Shown: in pieces, positions 52,190 to 62,224 of the stretch | Layout of the letters: the number at the start of each line of letters is the position of its first letter | Position numbering within the stretch: the first letter of the stretch is position 1 | Origin: Deltaproteobacteria bacterium | Lineage (GTDB): Bacteria > Desulfobacterota > Syntrophobacteria > Syntrophobacterales > Syntrophobacteraceae | Assembly: GCA_021780695.1 (NCBI GenBank) | Contig: JAJXYD010000001.1 | Span: 62,001-126,000, forward strand | DNA: 64,000 bases | Direction of reading: 5' to 3' | The notes under the pieces: generated by a model | What the model was told of the DNA's origin: nothing | Database searches by the model: none | The model's input: only the letters and a program-made list of their open reading frames with translations | Program-made: the position numbers and the translations under genes

Positions 52190-54073
52190 CTAATGTTTTT
52201 CAGGAGCAGATAATGTACGTATGTGCTTTAGAAAGACGAGTAGTATGGAGATGGCCGCAGGAGTCACCCCCGGTATTCTGGAGGCCTGTCCGACTGAAAG
52301 AGGCCTCACAGCCTCCAGTTTCTGTTTTACCTCGTTAGACAACCCTTGGGCTTTATCGTAGGGAAAATCAGCGGGAATGACGATTTCTTCCATCTGGCGA
52401 AACTTTCTCACTTCGGCTTCCTGTCGTCTTAGGTAGCCCTCGTATTTGCACTCGATTTCGACCTGTTCGCGTACCTTTTGTGAAATCAGCGGCGCTGTGT
52501 CGCAAAGAGCGTCCAGATCTATATGGGAAAGCTCGGGTCTTTTGAGAAGTTTATCCAGGGAGACCGGCTCTTCGATGGGATTGGAGCTTTTGTTTAAAAG
52601 CATTTGGCTAACCCGTGCCGAGGGGTGCACAAAAGTTTTGCGAAGTCTGGTGAGTTCGGCCTGGACGGCCTCGCGGCGCTCCAGGAGTTCCCTGTAGACC
52701 GAGGGTTCATGGAGCCCAAGCTGGTAGCCCTTCTCGAGGAGCCTCAAATCGGCATTGTCTTCTCGAAGCAATAGCCGGTACTCGGCTCTGGAGGTAAAAA
52801 TCCTGTAAGGCTCGTTTGTTCCCTTTGTCACCAGATCGTCTATCATAACAGCCAGATAGGCTTCGGAGCGGTCCAACAGAAAGGGCTGTCTTTTTTGAAC
52901 CTTGAGTGCGGCATTCAACCCGGCCCACATCCCCTGGGCGGCCGCTTCCTCGTAGCCGGAAGTGCCGTTTATCTGTCCGGCCAGAAAAAGGCCTTCGACC
53001 AGTTTTGTCTCGAGGGTGGGGTGAAGCTGGGTGGGGTCGATGAAGTCGTATTCTATGGCGTAGGCCGGGCGCATAATCTGAGCGTATTCGAGTCCCGGGA
53101 TCGAATGGACAAGCTCGGTTTGAACCTCTGCGGGAAGCGAATTGCCCGTGCCGCTGGCATAAATTTCTTCGGTGTCCAACCCTTCGGGTTCAAGGATTAT
53201 CTGGTGGCAATCCTTGTGGGGAAACTTCATGACCTTGTCTTCAAGAGAGGGGCAGTACCTTGCCGAAACACCCCGGATGGTTCCGTTGTAGAGGGGTGAT
53301 TGTGCTATATGGCGGCGAACCAGTTCGTGGGTGCGCTCATTGGTGTGGCCGATATGGCAGGGAACCTGGGGAAGGGTAATCTTTTGGGTAAACATCGAAA
53401 AAGGCCTTGGCTCGAGATCTCCAGGCTGTTCGCGAAAAGCGCTAAAATCTATGCTCCTTCGAAGGATTCGGGCAGGCGTGCCCGTTTTCATCCTGCCGGT
53501 GCAAAACCCCAGGCTTTGCAGTCGGTCAGCAAGGCCGATGGAGGAAAATTCTCCGGCCCTGCCCGCGGGTATCGTGCATTGTCCGAGATGAACGAGGCCG
53601 TGCAGAAAAGTGCCCGTGGCGATTATTACGGCGGGGGATTCAAAACAAGCCCCTGTCTGGTCGACCACGCCAGATACCTTAAGGCCTTCGATCAGAAGGG
53701 ATTCGACGCTGGTCTGTCTTAGCTCGATATTGGGCTCAAGCTCCATGCGGTGTTTCATTTCGGTTCGATAGCGCACCTTGTCGTTTTGGGTTCTGGTGCC
53801 GCGAACCGCCGGCCCCTTTTTGGTATTAAGCAGGCGAAACTGAATGGCGCTAAGGTCGGAAACCTTAGACATTTCGCCTCCCAGAGCATCGATTTCCTTT
53901 ACAAGATGGCCCTTTCCAATTCCTCCTATCGAAGGCGAACAGGGCATGTGCGCTGCCGTATCCAGGTTTATGGACAAGACGAGGGTTTTACAGCCAAGGC
54001 GCGCTGAGGCAAAAGCGGCCTCGCAGCCCGCATGGCCGGCCCCGATTACTATGACGTCATATTTTGGGCTCAT
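52190..54073 (-). CDS. mnmG: tRNA uridine-5-carboxymethylaminomethyl modification enzyme MnmG (GidA)
   Basis: Protein of 627 residues, full family length. The FAD motif [16 protein letters not shown] is near the N-terminus, then [51 protein letters not shown] and [18 protein letters not shown], plus [21 protein letters not shown]. The C-terminal GidA-associated domain is complete. MnmG with MnmE modifies U34 in tRNAs. AGGAAATT precedes the ATG. It is last in a unit behind two oligopeptide ABC ATPase genes, and no mnmE or gidB is adjacent. Confidence 0.96.
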   Translation of the reverse strand: MSPKYDVIVIGAGHAGCEAAFASARLGCKTLVLSINLDTAAHMPCSPSIGGIGKGHLVKEIDALGGEMSKVSDLSAIQFRLLNTKKGPAVRGTRTQNDKVRYRTEMKHRMELEPNIELRQTSVESLLIEGLKVSGVVDQTGACFESPAVIIATGTFLHGLVHLGQCTIPAGRAGEFSSIGLADRLQSLGFCTGRMKTGTPARILRRSIDFSAFREQPGDLEPRPFSMFTQKITLPQVPCHIGHTNERTHELVRRHIAQSPLYNGTIRGVSARYCPSLEDKVMKFPHKDCHQIILEPEGLDTEEIYASGTGNSLPAEVQTELVHSIPGLEYAQIMRPAYAIEYDFIDPTQLHPTLETKLVEGLFLAGQINGTSGYEEAAAQGMWAGLNAALKVQKRQPFLLDRSEAYLAVMIDDLVTKGTNEPYRIFTSRAEYRLLLREDNADLRLLEKGYQLGLHEPSVYRELLERREAVQAELTRLRKTFVHPSARVSQMLLNKSSNPIEEPVSLDKLLKRPELSHIDLDALCDTAPLISQKVREQVEIECKYEGYLRRQEAEVRKFRQMEEIVIPADFPYDKAQGLSNEVKQKLEAVRPLSVGQASRIPGVTPAAISILLVFLKHIRTLSAPEKH

Positions 54074-54097
54074 TAGAAATTTCCTTGCAAGGCCGCT

Positions 54098-55093
54098 CTA
54101 TTGCAACTCCTGGTCCTTAGCCCCGGTGTAGGCCAAACATTTTATCCAGTGGCCCGGAGATATTTGCCTAAGTTTGGACGGGGTTTCCCCGCAGTCGGAT
54201 CGGGCAATCGAGCAGCGGGGTTCAAAAGGGCAAAACGCCCCAAACTTACCGGTGCCGGACTCGGGGGCCACCGACCGGCTTTGGGCGCGTTCTCCGGGGT
54301 GGAATTTAGGAATGGCTTCGAGAAGTGCCCTCGTGTAAGGATGAACGGGGTTTTCGAAAAGCTCCGGGGTATTTGCAAGTTCAACGATTTGGCCAAGATA
54401 CATCACCGCTACGCGGTCGCAGATATGGCGCACAACCGAAAGATCGTGAGAGATAAACAGGTAGGTAAGGTTTAGCTCCTCTTGTAAATCCTCTAGAAGA
54501 TTTATGACCTGGGCCTGAATGGAGACATCCAGGGCCGAAAGGGGTTCATCGCAGATGAGCAGTTCCGGGTTTAGGACGAGTGCCCTGGCAATCCCTATCC
54601 TCTGGCGTTGTCCGCCGCTGAATTCGTGCGGGTAACGGTGGGCGTGCTCGGGGCGAAGACCGACTTTGTCCATGATCTGTTCAACGCTTTCCCTTTGTTC
54701 GCCTGGACTGCCCAGCTTGTGGATGATCAGTCCCTCTGCGATCGTTCGTCCTATGGTCTGGCGCGGGTCAAGGGAGGCATAAGGATCCTGAAAAATTATC
54801 TGCATCCGTCTCCTTAGCCGATGCAATTCTTGGGCATCGGTCGAACAGATATCCCGTCCGTCGAAAAGAACCACTCCCTGCGTTGGGGGTTCGAGGCCCA
54901 GCACAATCCGGCCAAGGGTCGACTTTCCGCACCCGCTCTCTCCGACAAGGCCAAGAGTCTCCCCCTTGGCAATAGAGAGATCAACGCCGTCAACGGCTTT
55001 GACCGCACCGATTTGCCGGCGCAAAACGCCTTTGGTTATGGGATAGTATTTCTTGACGTCGCTGATTTTTACAAAGTCGCTACTGGGAAGCAA
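54098..55093 (-). CDS. Oligopeptide/dipeptide ABC transporter ATPase, OppF/DppF type
   Basis: Protein of 331 residues. Walker [17 protein letters not shown] is near 60, the signature FSGGQRQRIGIARALV near 160, and Walker B LICDEPLSALDVSIQAQ near 180. The C-terminal OppD/F domain with its Cys residues (CPFEPRCSIARSDC) is present; it is a [4Fe-4S] site in some members. It energises peptide import. The TTG start at 55093 has AAGGAG eight bases upstream. mnmG follows after 24 bases. No permease or substrate-binding gene is nearby. Confidence 0.88.
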   Translation of the reverse strand: MLPSSDFVKISDVKKYYPITKGVLRRQIGAVKAVDGVDLSIAKGETLGLVGESGCGKSTLGRIVLGLEPPTQGVVLFDGRDICSTDAQELHRLRRRMQIIFQDPYASLDPRQTIGRTIAEGLIIHKLGSPGEQRESVEQIMDKVGLRPEHAHRYPHEFSGGQRQRIGIARALVLNPELLICDEPLSALDVSIQAQVINLLEDLQEELNLTYLFISHDLSVVRHICDRVAVMYLGQIVELANTPELFENPVHPYTRALLEAIPKFHPGERAQSRSVAPESGTGKFGAFCPFEPRCSIARSDCGETPSKLRQISPGHWIKCLAYTGAKDQELQ

Positions 55094-55230
55094 ACAAAAA
55101 TCTCCTTAACGATCAACGATTAGCCGATCGTGACTATCTGAGTGAAAAGCAACAAATTTTGCGCACGCGGGCCATTATCCCAAAGCCAAATCGGACCTTT
55201 GCCGGGTCCATGTATGCGCACCGTGCGGGG

Positions 55231-56208
55231 CTAACGGTTAAAAAACAGCCAGCAGCGCACCGGGTGGCCATCGTCGGGTGTCTTGAGAGGAGGTTCTTCC
55301 CTAAAACAGCGCTCAAAGGCCTGAGGGCACCTCGTATTGAACTTGCACCCTTGCGGCAGGCCGTAGAGGCTTGGAACAACCCCTCGAATCGCTTCCAGCC
55401 TTTTAGACCGATCCGCGATGGCGCCGGCTGGAGCAGATCGCATAAGTCCCCGCGTATAGGGATGGAGAGGATTGGCGAAAAGCTCCCTTACCAGGGCTTT
55501 TTCGACTATCCTGCCCGCATACATGACGATGACTTCATCGGCCGCCTCGGCTATTACACCAAGATCGTGGGTGATGAGCAGAATCGCCATGGAGTGTTTT
55601 TGCCGCAGACCCTCCAGGAGCGCAAGTATTTGCGCCTGGATGGTTACGTCCAGGGCCGTCGTGGGCTCATCGGCTATAACAAGGCGGGGGTTGCAGGCGA
55701 TAGCCATGGCTATCATGGCGCGCTGACGCATGCCGCCGCTCATTTGATGCGGATAGTCCCTCATCCTCTTTTCGGGCGAGGGGATGCCAACCATGCCAAG
55801 AAGCTCGATTACCCGCGATCGCGCCTCTATTTTAGAAATCCGCTTGTGGCGCAGGAGAACCTCGGCCACCTGGTCCTCGACGCGGAAAACGGGATTAAGA
55901 GACGTCATCGGCTCCTGAAAAATCATGGAAATCTCGTTGCCTCGAATCGATTGCATGTGGCTTTGCGGGATAGAGAGCAGATCCTTTCCATCGAAGAAAA
56001 TTTGCCCGCCTTCAATGGAACCGGGGGGCGGTACGAGCCGAAGAATTGAAAGAGCGCAAACGCTTTTGCCGCATCCGGACTCGCCCACAATCCCAACCAC
56101 CTGTTTGGGAGAAATTGAAAAGCTTACCGAATCGACCGCTCGGGCCGTGCCGGCCTCTGTCCTAAACGAGGTCTTGAGATCTTTTATTTCTAGAAGGGCC
56201 GAATCCAT
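55231..56208 (-). CDS. Oligopeptide/dipeptide ABC transporter ATPase, OppD/DppD type
   Basis: Protein of 325 residues. Walker A is [16 protein letters not shown] near 40, the Q-loop [10 protein letters not shown] near 96, the signature [16 protein letters not shown] near 155, and Walker [19 protein letters not shown] near 174. The C-terminal OppD/F domain has [14 protein letters not shown] near 290. It pairs with the OppF-type protein encoded 138 bases downstream. Together they would form the motor of a peptide importer, but no membrane or binding subunit is seen within 4 kb either side. The permeases may be elsewhere in the genome. Confidence 0.9.
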   Translation of the reverse strand: MDSALLEIKDLKTSFRTEAGTARAVDSVSFSISPKQVVGIVGESGCGKSVCALSILRLVPPPGSIEGGQIFFDGKDLLSIPQSHMQSIRGNEISMIFQEPMTSLNPVFRVEDQVAEVLLRHKRISKIEARSRVIELLGMVGIPSPEKRMRDYPHQMSGGMRQRAMIAMAIACNPRLVIADEPTTALDVTIQAQILALLEGLRQKHSMAILLITHDLGVIAEAADEVIVMYAGRIVEKALVRELFANPLHPYTRGLMRSAPAGAIADRSKRLEAIRGVVPSLYGLPQGCKFNTRCPQAFERCFREEPPLKTPDDGHPVRCWLFFNR

Positions 56209-56712
56209 CGAGTTCCATTCCGGTTTCTACGGTCGTGGCGCAGGGCGCTAAACCCGAAGAATTTTCCCATAATCCCGGCGCTCCTGCAATATTTAAGGCG
56301 ACTTCGTAAGTATACTTTTCGCCGCTTTGTTTAACAAGCATCTGTGCAACGGTATAGGGCGAATTGAAAAGTGCGCGGAAAACGGCTAGCCTGTTTGCAA
56401 CCTATGATTGCCCAGGAGGCTGCCGGTAAATAGGGGGCAATCTTCACAACCGCATTTTCCGCCCCACACCGCCAATCTTAAATGCAGCCGGCCAGGAAGT
56501 GTCCCCCCCACAAAGTGCGCACGAATCGTAACCGAGGTGTGCAAAAATCGTAACTTCGAAAAGCGGGCTCTCCTGCCTTTTGGATAAATATATGTGTGAT
56601 ATCAAGGTCTTAAGCGGTGGTATGCTTATTGCCATTAACACCTTGTCAATCTTGTACTCGGTACAAGCGCTCCTGTGGCGAGACGGAAACAACATTTTCA
56701 GGAGAAAAAGAG
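56209..56712. other. Intergenic region between divergent genes with an inverted repeat
   Basis: About 500 bases. CTTGTAC-TCG-GTACAAG at 56651-56667 is a perfect inverted repeat 46 bases before the next gene's start codon and is a likely operator. ATCGTAAC occurs twice near 56524-56555. Minus-strand frames in 56440-56700 are shadows. I see no gene. Confidence 0.5.
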
Positions 56713-59460
56713 ATGAAGGGCAGACTTAGCAACGCTGCAAGAGATATATCGACCGAAGAAGGCGATCAGATCGACTTTAAAGCCTTTAACGATTTGGCGC
56801 AACAGGCGCCGGCGCAAAGCGCAAAACCATTTCGGCAGCCCCGAAAACGTGAAGGCATAAGATCGAAAAGCTCTTTGCGCATGCCGGACCTTCTACGAAT
56901 CGAGGCCGAGGAGTCGGTAGTGCGCCCGGTTTTTGAAAAGATCAAATCTCCTGACGTGGCGGAGTTCTACCTCAATCCCCCGAGGCACATTCCGGTCCTT
57001 GAAGGGGTTCGGGCGAGCATAAGGGGAAAATTCATATATGTAGGGGAAGAAAAATTCTACATTCGCGGCGTTACCTACGGTCCATTCAGGCCCGATGAGC
57101 AGGGGTGCGAGTACCACGACCCCCAGACGGTTGCCCGCGATTTCGCTCAAATGGCCGAAAACGGCATAAATGCGGTGAGAACCTACACCGTACCTCCCAG
57201 ATGGCTTTTGGATATCGCTCAAAGGCACAATCTTCGCGTTATGGTAGGGCTGCCGTGGGAGCAGCACATTGCCTTTCTAGACGATAGAAAGCTTGCAAAA
57301 GATATCGAGAGGCGTGTTCGCGAGGGCGTGGCGGCATGCGCCAACCATTCGGCGGTGCTGTGCTTTACGATCGGAAACGAGATCCCCTCTTCGATCGTTC
57401 GCTGGCACGGTCGCCGCAGGATCGAATCTTTTCTCGAACGCCTCTACAATGCGGTCAAAGCGGTAGATCCCAAGGTGCTTGTCACCTACGTAAATTTTCC
57501 CACCACCGAATATCTGGACTTGCCCTTTCTCGATTTTGTTTCTTTTAACGTCTATCTGGAAACCAAAGAGAAGTTGGAAGGCTATCTTGCGCGTCTTCAA
57601 AACCTTGCGGGCGACAGGCCTCTTGTGATGGCCGAGCTTGGCCTGGACAGCATGAGAAACGGAGAGGAAAAGCAGGCATCCACTCTGGAGTGGCAGATAA
57701 GGTCGACTTTTGCCATGGGCTGTTCCGGAATTTTCGTTTTTTCCTGGACCGATGAATGGCACAGAGGTGGCTTTGATATCGAAGACTGGGGCTTTGGTCT
57801 TACCGATAGAAACCGCAGCCCCAAGCAATCTCTTGAATGGGTGAGCAGGGCTTACGCCCGGATTCCCTTTCCGGCCGATCTGGATTGGCCGACCATTTCA
57901 GTAGTCGTGTGCACCTACAACGGCAAAAGGACCATCCGCGACTGCATGGAAGGGCTAAAACGGGTAGACTACCCCAATTTTGAAGTCATAGTCGTAAACG
58001 ACGGCTCAACTGACGGAACCGAGGAAATACCCAAAGAGTACGGTTTTAAAGTGATATCCATTCCAAACGGAGGGCTTAGCAACGCAAGAAATGTTGGCAT
58101 GCGCGCGGCAAAAGGCGAAATCGTAGCCTACATTGACGATGACGCAATCCCCGATCCCCAGTGGCTGACTTATCTTGCGGTTACTTTTCAGTCCACCAAT
58201 CACGCAGGGGTAGGAGGGCCAAATATCCCGCCGGTCGATGACGGCGCGATAGCCGAATGCGTTGCCAACGCTCCCGGGGGACCTATCCACGTGCTTCTAA
58301 CCGATACAGAGGCCGAACACATTCCCGGCTGCAATATGGCTTTCCGCAAATCTGCCCTGGAGGCCATCGGCGGCTTCGACACCCAGTTCAGGATTGCCGG
58401 TGACGATGTGGATCTGTGCTGGAGGATCCAAAAGCAGGGATGGACTCTTGGGTTTAATCCGGCCGCGATGGTTTGGCATCACCGCCGCAATTCAGTAAAA
58501 AACTATTGGAAACAGCAGTTAAATTACGGGAAAGCTGAAGGTTTCCTGGAGCGCAAGTGGCCGGAAAAATACAACGCGGCAGGCCATGTCCCTTGGGCCG
58601 GAAGGCTCTATCTAAAAGGCTTCGAACAATTTATGGGAGCCTTTAGAGGACGAATTTACCAGGGCACTTGGGGAAGCGCTCTGTTTCAATCGATTTATCA
58701 GCCCGCTCCCAGCCTCTTTTGGTCCCTGCCGCTTATGCCCGAATGGATAGTCGTAGTGGCCGCGCTCGGATTTTTTTCTCTTCTGGGGTTGCAGTGGCAT
58801 CCGCTTTTGCTGGCCCTGCCACTTTTTATTTTGGGAGCCGCTCTGCCCGTAGCCCACGCTGTGTGCTGTTCAACCAGGCTGCCTTTTACAAATTTTCCCT
58901 CTTCGCAAAAACGCAAACTTCAGGCGCTTACCGCTTTTTTGCATCTTGCCCAGCCGCTTGCGCGCCTGCTTGGAAGAGTAAAGCTTGGTCTTACTCCCTG
59001 GCGCAAATGCGGTATGGCCTCCGGCATAGCTTTCCCACTGCCCAGACCCAAAAATTTTACGATCTGGAGCCAAGAGTGGCGTTCGCAGATTGCGTGGCTC
59101 GAATCGGTGGAAAAAGGGGTTCGCTCCCTTCGGGCAGTCATTATGCGCGGCGGTGACTTCGACGGTTGGGACCTCGAGCTTCGCGGCGGGCTTCTGGGCT
59201 CGGTGCGTATGCTCATGGCCGTTGAGGAACACGGCGGTGGAAACCAGTTCATCAGAATAAAGAGCTGGCCCCGATGTACGCCGGCAGGGATTGTGATGAC
59301 CCTGTTTTTTGCAGCCCTTGGGGCTGGAGCCGCGGCCTCGGGCGCCTGGATAGCCTGCGCGGTGCTAAATGGAGCGGCAATCGTACTAATGATGCGCGTT
59401 CTTATAGAATGTTCGTCCGCCATGTCAACCTTGAGCAGGGTTATGGGGCAAAAGGAGTAA
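56713..59460 (+). CDS. Fusion of a glycoside-hydrolase TIM barrel with a family 2 glycosyltransferase and a membrane region
   Basis: Protein of 915 residues. A low-complexity basic N-terminus runs to about 60. Residues 100-390 form a GH2/GH5-like barrel with TIGNEIP (Asn222-Glu223, expected acid/base) and MAELGLDS (Glu308, expected nucleophile), and FSWTDEW near 345. Residues 395-640 are a GT2 domain: SVVVCTYNG at the start, NDGSTDGT near 430, YIDDDA (Asp475-477), GGNPF-like GGPIHVLL and the acceptor Asp-Asp in AGDDVDLCWRIQKQG. Two hydrophobic segments (about 680-720) and a C-terminal pair (about 855-905) suggest membrane attachment. AGGAG precedes ATG 56713. Degradation and synthesis of a glycan in one chain suggests a surface polysaccharide role. 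The substrate is unknown. Confidence 0.85.
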   Translation: MKGRLSNAARDISTEEGDQIDFKAFNDLAQQAPAQSAKPFRQPRKREGIRSKSSLRMPDLLRIEAEESVVRPVFEKIKSPDVAEFYLNPPRHIPVLEGVRASIRGKFIYVGEEKFYIRGVTYGPFRPDEQGCEYHDPQTVARDFAQMAENGINAVRTYTVPPRWLLDIAQRHNLRVMVGLPWEQHIAFLDDRKLAKDIERRVREGVAACANHSAVLCFTIGNEIPSSIVRWHGRRRIESFLERLYNAVKAVDPKVLVTYVNFPTTEYLDLPFLDFVSFNVYLETKEKLEGYLARLQNLAGDRPLVMAELGLDSMRNGEEKQASTLEWQIRSTFAMGCSGIFVFSWTDEWHRGGFDIEDWGFGLTDRNRSPKQSLEWVSRAYARIPFPADLDWPTISVVVCTYNGKRTIRDCMEGLKRVDYPNFEVIVVNDGSTDGTEEIPKEYGFKVISIPNGGLSNARNVGMRAAKGEIVAYIDDDAIPDPQWLTYLAVTFQSTNHAGVGGPNIPPVDDGAIAECVANAPGGPIHVLLTDTEAEHIPGCNMAFRKSALEAIGGFDTQFRIAGDDVDLCWRIQKQGWTLGFNPAAMVWHHRRNSVKNYWKQQLNYGKAEGFLERKWPEKYNAAGHVPWAGRLYLKGFEQFMGAFRGRIYQGTWGSALFQSIYQPAPSLFWSLPLMPEWIVVVAALGFFSLLGLQWHPLLLALPLFILGAALPVAHAVCCSTRLPFTNFPSSQKRKLQALTAFLHLAQPLARLLGRVKLGLTPWRKCGMASGIAFPLPRPKNFTIWSQEWRSQIAWLESVEKGVRSLRAVIMRGGDFDGWDLELRGGLLGSVRMLMAVEEHGGGNQFIRIKSWPRCTPAGIVMTLFFAALGAGAAASGAWIACAVLNGAAIVLMMRVLIECSSAMSTLSRVMGQKE

Positions 59461-59783
59461 GACGGGGGGGGGGACGAAAAAACGACAAAAAATCCATTCC
59501 TGTAGACCCAAATCCTCTGCCCCTGTCCGGTGCGGAGGATTTGTTGTCATAAGGCAGGAAAGCCGCTGGAAGGCTATAAAAAAAGCATCTGAAAATGGGT
59601 TTCATCACCCCTGGCAACCGGAGCTGTGGAATGGCCTTTTGGTAGACTGTAGGTTTTTCGTTGTTCAAAGCCTCGACAAGTGGTTAAATGGATACGGGTA
59701 TGTCGGCCTTCGAGCCGGCATCTTCATAGTATAAAAATTCTCAATAAAGCCTGAATGCAAATCACGGCGCACGGAGGGAACAA
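59461..59783. other. Intergenic region with terminator and a G10 run
   Basis: About 320 bases. Ten consecutive G residues lie at 59464-59473 right after the stop codon. AAATCCTC (59510-59517) pairs with GAGGATTT (59535-59542) through an imperfect stem, followed by GTTGT, a weak terminator. The rest before the acyl-CoA ligase is featureless. Confidence 0.5.
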
Positions 59784-61466
59784 GTGGAACGAATATGGCT
59801 TAAGAGCTACGACCCTAAGGTACCTCACTCTATGCGGTACCCTGAGACATGTATGCCACAAATTCTAGAGCAAAACGCACGGAAATACTCCGATAAAATT
59901 GCCACGGAATTCTTCGGCGCCAAACTTACCTACGGGCAGCTGTGGGATCAGGTGATGCGGCTGGCAAACGGGCTGCAGGGACTAGGCTTAAAAAAGGGTA
60001 TGAAAGTATCGATAATGCTTCCCAATACACCCCAGTGCGTTATAGCCTATTACGCCGCGCTCTGGCTGGGAGCTACCGTTGTTATGACAAACCCGCTCTA
60101 CGTCGAACGAGAACTCCAACATGCGTGGAGCGATTCGGAAGCGGAGTTTCTGATAACCCTTGATCATCTTTATCCCAAAGTCGAAAAGGTCGTGCCCAAA
60201 ACCGGCGTTCGCCACGTTATCGTTACGAGCATAAAGGATTACCTGCCTTTTCCCTCCAAGCATCTTTATTTTCTGAAGGCAAGATCGCAAAAGTTGTTTA
60301 CGGCCGTGCCTTATGACGAAAAGCGTGTTTTAAGCTTCAAAAAAATGATCGCAAAGAACCGGGCCAATCCCATTGCGTGTGCGGCCCGACCAGACGACCT
60401 CGCCCTGCTTCAGTACACCGGGGGCACCACCGGCGCCCCCAAGGGCGCCATGCTGACTCATAGAAACCTTCTAACGGATGTGGTGCAGATCGCCTCCTGG
60501 GACCCCAATCTCAGCTATGGCACAGAGCGCATGCTGGCTGTACTGCCCTTTTTTCACGTCCTTGGTCTGACAGGGGCCCTCAACTTTTCGGTCTACACGG
60601 CTACCGCCGTGATCATAATGCCCAGATTTGAACCAGACGAACTGATAAAAGTCATAAATAAGACAAAACCGACGCACTTTCCCGGTGTGCCTGCCATTTA
60701 TATTGCCCTCATGGCCCATCCACAGATCGATTCCTTCGATCTGACATCAATTAAGCTCTGTATTACGGGCGCTGCGCCCATGCCGGTTGATGTCATGAAA
60801 AAATTCGAAGAAAAAACCGGCGCGAAGATCATCGAGGGCTACGGCCTTTCGGAAGCCAGTCCCTGTACTCACGTAAATCCGATAAGCGGAACGAGAAAAC
60901 CCGGTTCTATAGGGCTTCCGCTTCCCGGCACCGATTGTCGGATAGTCGACCCCGAAACCGGTATGAGCGACATGGGGGTTGGCGAGGTCGGAGAGTTGAT
61001 CGTTCAGGGTCCCCAGGTGATGGCCGGCTATTGGAAAAGGGAACGGGAAAGCAATGAAACGCTTCGCAACGGATGGCTCTACACCGGAGACCTTGCGACG
61101 ATGGACGAAGATGGATATTTTTACATCGTCGACCGCAAGAAGGATATGTTGATATCCAATGGCTACAACGTCTATCCGCGTGAAATAGAGGAAGTTCTCT
61201 ACGAACACCCCAAAGTTATGGATGCAGCCGCCATTGGTGTGCCCGATGCAAAAAAAGGCGAGGTCGTAAAAGTCTACGTGGTGCCCAAGCAGGGTGAAAC
61301 CCTGGAAACCGATGAAATACTTTCCTGGTGCAAAGGTAGACTTGCTCCTTACAAGGTCCCTAAGCAGGTGCAGTTGACGGATGCGCTTCCAAAGACAACG
61401 GTTGGCAAGGTGCTAAGAAGGCAGTTGCGAACTGAGACGCCCGAGGCGCCCAAAGCCCAGCCCTAA
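59784..61466 (+). CDS. Long-chain fatty-acid-CoA ligase
   Basis: Protein of 560 residues of the adenylate-forming family. The P-loop YTGGTTGAPKGAMLTH is near 210; later motifs are GYGLSEASP near 353, YTGDLATMDEDGYFYIVDRKKDMLISNGYNVYPREIEE near 430 and PKTTVGKVLRRQLR near the end with the catalytic Lys. It converts a fatty acid, CoA and ATP to acyl-CoA. Start is the GTG at 59784 with CGGAGGGAA upstream. The DUF434 gene begins directly after its stop. Such genes fit syntrophic fatty-acid use but also routine lipid metabolism. Confidence 0.92.
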   Translation: MERIWLKSYDPKVPHSMRYPETCMPQILEQNARKYSDKIATEFFGAKLTYGQLWDQVMRLANGLQGLGLKKGMKVSIMLPNTPQCVIAYYAALWLGATVVMTNPLYVERELQHAWSDSEAEFLITLDHLYPKVEKVVPKTGVRHVIVTSIKDYLPFPSKHLYFLKARSQKLFTAVPYDEKRVLSFKKMIAKNRANPIACAARPDDLALLQYTGGTTGAPKGAMLTHRNLLTDVVQIASWDPNLSYGTERMLAVLPFFHVLGLTGALNFSVYTATAVIIMPRFEPDELIKVINKTKPTHFPGVPAIYIALMAHPQIDSFDLTSIKLCITGAAPMPVDVMKKFEEKTGAKIIEGYGLSEASPCTHVNPISGTRKPGSIGLPLPGTDCRIVDPETGMSDMGVGEVGELIVQGPQVMAGYWKRERESNETLRNGWLYTGDLATMDEDGYFYIVDRKKDMLISNGYNVYPREIEEVLYEHPKVMDAAAIGVPDAKKGEVVKVYVVPKQGETLETDEILSWCKGRLAPYKVPKQVQLTDALPKTTVGKVLRRQLRTETPEAPKAQP

Positions 61467-62204
61467 ATGATCCATGCCTGTTTTAGAATGCGTGATGTTC
61501 TAACCACAAGAACTGATCCCAAAAGAAATCGGCTGCGGCTTGCGGCGGCCGATTTCTTTTTTCTCCTGAACAGGTCCTACCCGAGAAGCCGGTCGCTGGA
61601 ATTAACGGCAAATCGATACCGTCTCGATGGTAGCGAGCGCATGCTCCTAAGTCGAGGCATTTTCAGCCAGCGGCAACTGCTTGCAAGACGTGCAAAATTT
61701 CAAATCCCGGCCGCATGGCGAGGGGGGCTTCTCGTTGTCGACGGCCACAACGTGCAGATAACCGTTGAAAGCCGCATTGAAGGAAAACCGCTTCTCAGGG
61801 CAAATGACGGCGCTCTGCGAGACATCGCCGGCCTTTCTTCCCGATATCGATTCGGCGAAACAGGCAAGATGGCCCTTGACATGGTCTTTGACTTCCTCAG
61901 AGTCTTTCCTCCACAGAAGCTGCTGTTTTTGTTCGATGAGCCGATGAGTCGAAGCGGAGAACTTGCGGCGGTCTATCGAAAAAAGCTTATCGAAGCAGGG
62001 CTTGCCGGAGATGCCAGGACCAGCCCGGTCCCGGAATCTGAATTTCCCTATGAAGAGTGTGTGGCCGCAAGCAGCGACAGTGCGGTCATCGACGCTGCCC
62101 GGCGATGGACGGATTTGGCTTGCCTTGTCATCGACTATTTTGGCGCCCCTGAAATTGTGGCGGACTTTTCAGAATTGGTGCTCACGAAAATCAGAAACGT
62201 TTGA
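61467..62204 (+). CDS. DUF434/DUF5616 family protein
   Basis: Protein of 245 residues. The DUF434 N-terminus (RLRLAAADFFFLLNRSYPRSRSLELTANRYRL) is followed by a DUF5616-like domain with GLLVVDGHNVQITVES near 90, LLRANDGALRDIAG, and LLFLFDEPMSRSGELAAVYRK near 150, whose acidic residues and fold suggest a nuclease-like PIN/Toprim-type core. No function is established. The ATG follows the upstream stop immediately (TAAATG), so expression is coupled to the ligase gene. Tex is encoded 20 bases downstream. Confidence 0.75.
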   Translation: MIHACFRMRDVLTTRTDPKRNRLRLAAADFFFLLNRSYPRSRSLELTANRYRLDGSERMLLSRGIFSQRQLLARRAKFQIPAAWRGGLLVVDGHNVQITVESRIEGKPLLRANDGALRDIAGLSSRYRFGETGKMALDMVFDFLRVFPPQKLLFLFDEPMSRSGELAAVYRKKLIEAGLAGDARTSPVPESEFPYEECVAASSDSAVIDAARRWTDLACLVIDYFGAPEIVADFSELVLTKIRNV

Positions 62205-62224
62205 CCCGGACTGGAGAAATAGGC

